A stretch of 21,808 nt of DNA from JABIBU01 sp964464685. Lineage in GTDB: Bacteria; Patescibacteriota; Patescibacteriia; Magasanikbacterales; UBA922. Under the pieces are notes generated by a model. It worked only from the letters and a program-made list of their open reading frames with translations. It had not been told where the DNA came from and did not search any database. Position numbers and translations under genes: made by a program. This document shows positions 20,318 to 21,808 of the stretch, one piece after another. The stretch is from the NCBI GenBank assembly GCA_964464685.1, contig CAYXGV010000014.1, positions 1 through 21,808 of the forward strand, written 5' to 3'. Numbering within the stretch: the stretch's first letter is position 1; every line of letters begins with the position of its first letter.

Positions 20318-21808
20318 TTACTTATTTTGCCCTGCCTGCCGGCAGGTTACTAGCTGGTCAATCATTCCCCTAAATCCATGACTGCCTAAAAAAATAATTA
20401 CATCGCCAGCTTTAGAATTATTTTTTAGATAATCAATTAATTTATCATCATCTTCAATATATTTAACATGGTTGTGTGTCTTGGCAATTATGTCAGCTAG
20501 TTCTTGTCCTTCAATCGGATTTGGTTTGTTTGGATCTTTTTTTATCGGGGTTAATCTGGGAATTATAATTTCATCAGCGCTGGCAAAGGCATGGTCATAG
20601 CCAGGAATAGATTCTGGTTGGCGGTTGCCAGAGTTTGGTTCAAAAATTGCTACAAGTTTATTCCGAGCGAGTCCGAGCTCGTGCGAGGGCGACGAGGAAT
20701 CTTTCGAAGAGTCTATAATTTGTTTCACATCTGACTTTTGTAGTTCACCATACGAAGCTTCAACAGATTTCCCATCCTGTCTGGATTCGAAATAAATGTG
20801 ACGTAGCGACTTTAATACGGCTTCAGCTTTTTTTGGCGAATGGGCAATATCATCAAAAACAACAATTTCACCATCATATTTTTTTTCCAATCTTCTTTTT
20901 ATATTTTTGAAACTGGCAAATGATTTAATAATTTTTTTTGGTTCAATTCCCATACTGTGCGCAAGGGCAAAACAGCCAGTCATGTTATCGGCCATGTAGT
21001 CACCAATAATTTCAGATTTCAGATTGTAAATTTCAGAATTGTGTTTGATGGAGAATGATATACCCTCTTTGGTTGCGTTTACATCTGTGTATTGATAATC
21101 ATTGTCTTTTGTTTTTCCGTAGGAGACTATTTTTGATTTTGGTAATTTTGCCAATTGTGGTTGGTCGTGAATTACTTTGGCTGATAAGACTACCAAACCA
21201 TTTGCAGGTATGTTTTTTAATAAATTAGCAAAGGCATCTACATATGATTGTTCGGTTGGATAAACATCAGCATGATCCCAAACTACGGAAGTTAATAATA
21301 GATGAGTGGGGGAGTAATGGGCAAATTTTGGGCCATTATCCCAGCGTGAACTTTTGTATTCGTCGCCTTCCAAAATTGAATATTTTTCTTCAGTAAGTTT
21401 AGCAGCTGGTATATCATTTAAACTAATACCCCCAAACATATAACTTGGGTTGTAATTAATTTCATGAAATAACCAAGCCAAAATAGCCGTACTGGTAGTT
21501 TTGCCATAAGTGCCGGCACAGACAATAGAATTTTCTTTGACAAAATATTTTGCAATTATTTCTGGATATGATTTGTAAGGAATATTTTTTTCTTGAACAT
21601 AATGCCATTCAGGATTATTTGAACCCGCCACATTGCCAACTACTACCAAATCAGGCTTGCCGTCTTTGCACATTAGTTCTGGATGCCAACCAGTGTAATA
21701 ATCAACTCCACTGGCTTTTAAATATGTAGAAATCGGTGGATAGATACCAACATCACTGCCGGTAATTTTATACCCAGCTTTTTTCATAGCCAAAGCCAGA
21801 GCTGACAT
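20318..21808 (-). CDS. mpl: Mpl/MurC-family UDP-N-acetylmuramate ligase, N-terminus outside the window
   Basis: ATP-dependent ligase adding an amino acid or peptide to UDP-MurNAc. The pattern favours Mpl (murein tripeptide recycling) over MurC: GSDVGIYPPISTYLKASGV, VVVGNVAGSNNPEW, ILEGDEYKSSRWDNGPKFAHY, WDHADVYPT, IKRRLEKKYDGEIVVFDDIAHSP and AIFEPNSGNRQ. The ATP loop reads AGTYGKTT, with Tyr where GTHGKTT is usual. The first visible Met is probably the internal GMSALA-type Met of the family's N-terminal glycine loop, so the gene continues past 21808. About 45 residues between RHIYF and KLVAIFEP have no family counterpart and come from repeats. The last residues (LVTCRQAGQNK) run through a CCTGCCTGCCGGCAGG repeat. 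Confidence 0.9.
   Translation of the reverse strand: MSALALAMKKAGYKITGSDVGIYPPISTYLKASGVDYYTGWHPELMCKDGKPDLVVVGNVAGSNNPEWHYVQEKNIPYKSYPEIIAKYFVKENSIVCAGTYGKTTSTAILAWLFHEINYNPSYMFGGISLNDIPAAKLTEEKYSILEGDEYKSSRWDNGPKFAHYSPTHLLLTSVVWDHADVYPTEQSYVDAFANLLKNIPANGLVVLSAKVIHDQPQLAKLPKSKIVSYGKTKDNDYQYTDVNATKEGISFSIKHNSEIYNLKSEIIGDYMADNMTGCFALAHSMGIEPKKIIKSFASFKNIKRRLEKKYDGEIVVFDDIAHSPKKAEAVLKSLRHIYFESRQDGKSVEASYGELQKSDVKQIIDSSKDSSSPSHELGLARNKLVAIFEPNSGNRQPESIPGYDHAFASADEIIIPRLTPIKKDPNKPNPIEGQELADIIAKTHNHVKYIEDDDKLIDYLKNNSKAGDVIIFLGSHGFRGMIDQLVTCRQAGQNK
20331..20346. repeat. CCTGCCTGCCGGCAGG motif forming the mpl 3' end
   Basis: A 16-base sequence with a CCTGCCGGCAGG palindrome, read in frame as CRQAG at the C-terminus of the ligase. 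A related ACCGGCAGGCAGGC core lies at 11999-12012. Confidence 0.7.
20660..20711. repeat. AATCCCGAG-GATCTTTCG repeat, in-frame copy in mpl
   Basis: ATTCCGAGCGAGTCCGAGC to GACGAGGAATCTTTCGAAGA aligns with the intergenic copy at 11885-11932. It is translated on the minus strand as SSKDSSSPSHELGLARNK. A second likely repeat, about 20752-20791, encodes SRQDGKSVEASYG just before it. Confidence 0.8.

Noticed and set aside
1..21808. Alternative genetic code with UGA as glycine
   Set aside because: Several genes end properly at UGA (leuS, pyrH, RAYT, MBL gene), and no conserved protein reads through one.

Overview
This is an AT-rich window with short intergenic spaces. It carries translation, tRNA-modification and envelope genes. 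The protein families and gene content suggest a Candidate Phyla Radiation (Patescibacteria, Parcubacteria-like) bacterium from a metagenomic scaffold: a LeuRS without the usual leucine-specific insertion before KMSK, an archaeal-type UMP kinase, a split ComEC, a LysW-like zinc ribbon, an Elp3 and few Shine-Dalgarno sites. This placement is inference from family content, not a phylogeny. UGA ends several genes (leuS, pyrH, the RAYT gene), so the code is not the Gracilibacteria/SR1 type. Three runs of exactly 100 N (5910-6009, 12349-12448, 19223-19322) are assembly placeholders. Two of them interrupt real genes and the third removes the end of a gene.

Layout. 1-6185 (+): leuS with a complete serine-hydrolase domain inserted in the catalytic core, a ComEC channel protein, a methyltransferase and a separate ComEC-like metallo-beta-lactamase protein. 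6400-11057 (+): small membrane protein, UMP kinase, small coiled-coil protein with a consensus promoter, phospholipase D family protein, rarA and queH. 11075-14416 (-): a TsaE/pyrophosphatase-like fusion, glyA, a Nudix protein, an SMR-type transporter, and a GC-richer small unknown protein with its own strong promoter, ribosome binding site and terminator. 14549-17006: elp3 (-) and a Trm9-like tRNA methyltransferase (+), divergent with only 7 bp between start codons. 17029-17926: a REP-associated tyrosine transposase (RAYT) flanked by two REPIN-like repeats. 17961-21808: PLP enzyme (-), LysW-like protein (+), GNAT, Nudix and Mpl-like ligase (all -).

Two themes stand out. First, tRNA biology is dense: leucine charging, Q34 (queH), t6A37 (tsaE) and a probable U34 pathway (elp3 with trm9-like). 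Second, the DNA is colonised by many families of short palindromic or word-like repeats. Some are intergenic, including three copies of exactly 80 bp. Others are inserted in frame in conserved housekeeping genes (leuS, rarA, tsaE, elp3, mpl) and in the RAYT gene itself. A 68-bp double-hairpin element occurs in both elp3 and the RAYT gene in the same reading frame. This REPIN/RAYT-like system that writes peptide insertions into conserved proteins, together with the hydrolase-in-LeuRS architecture, is the most unusual content of the window.
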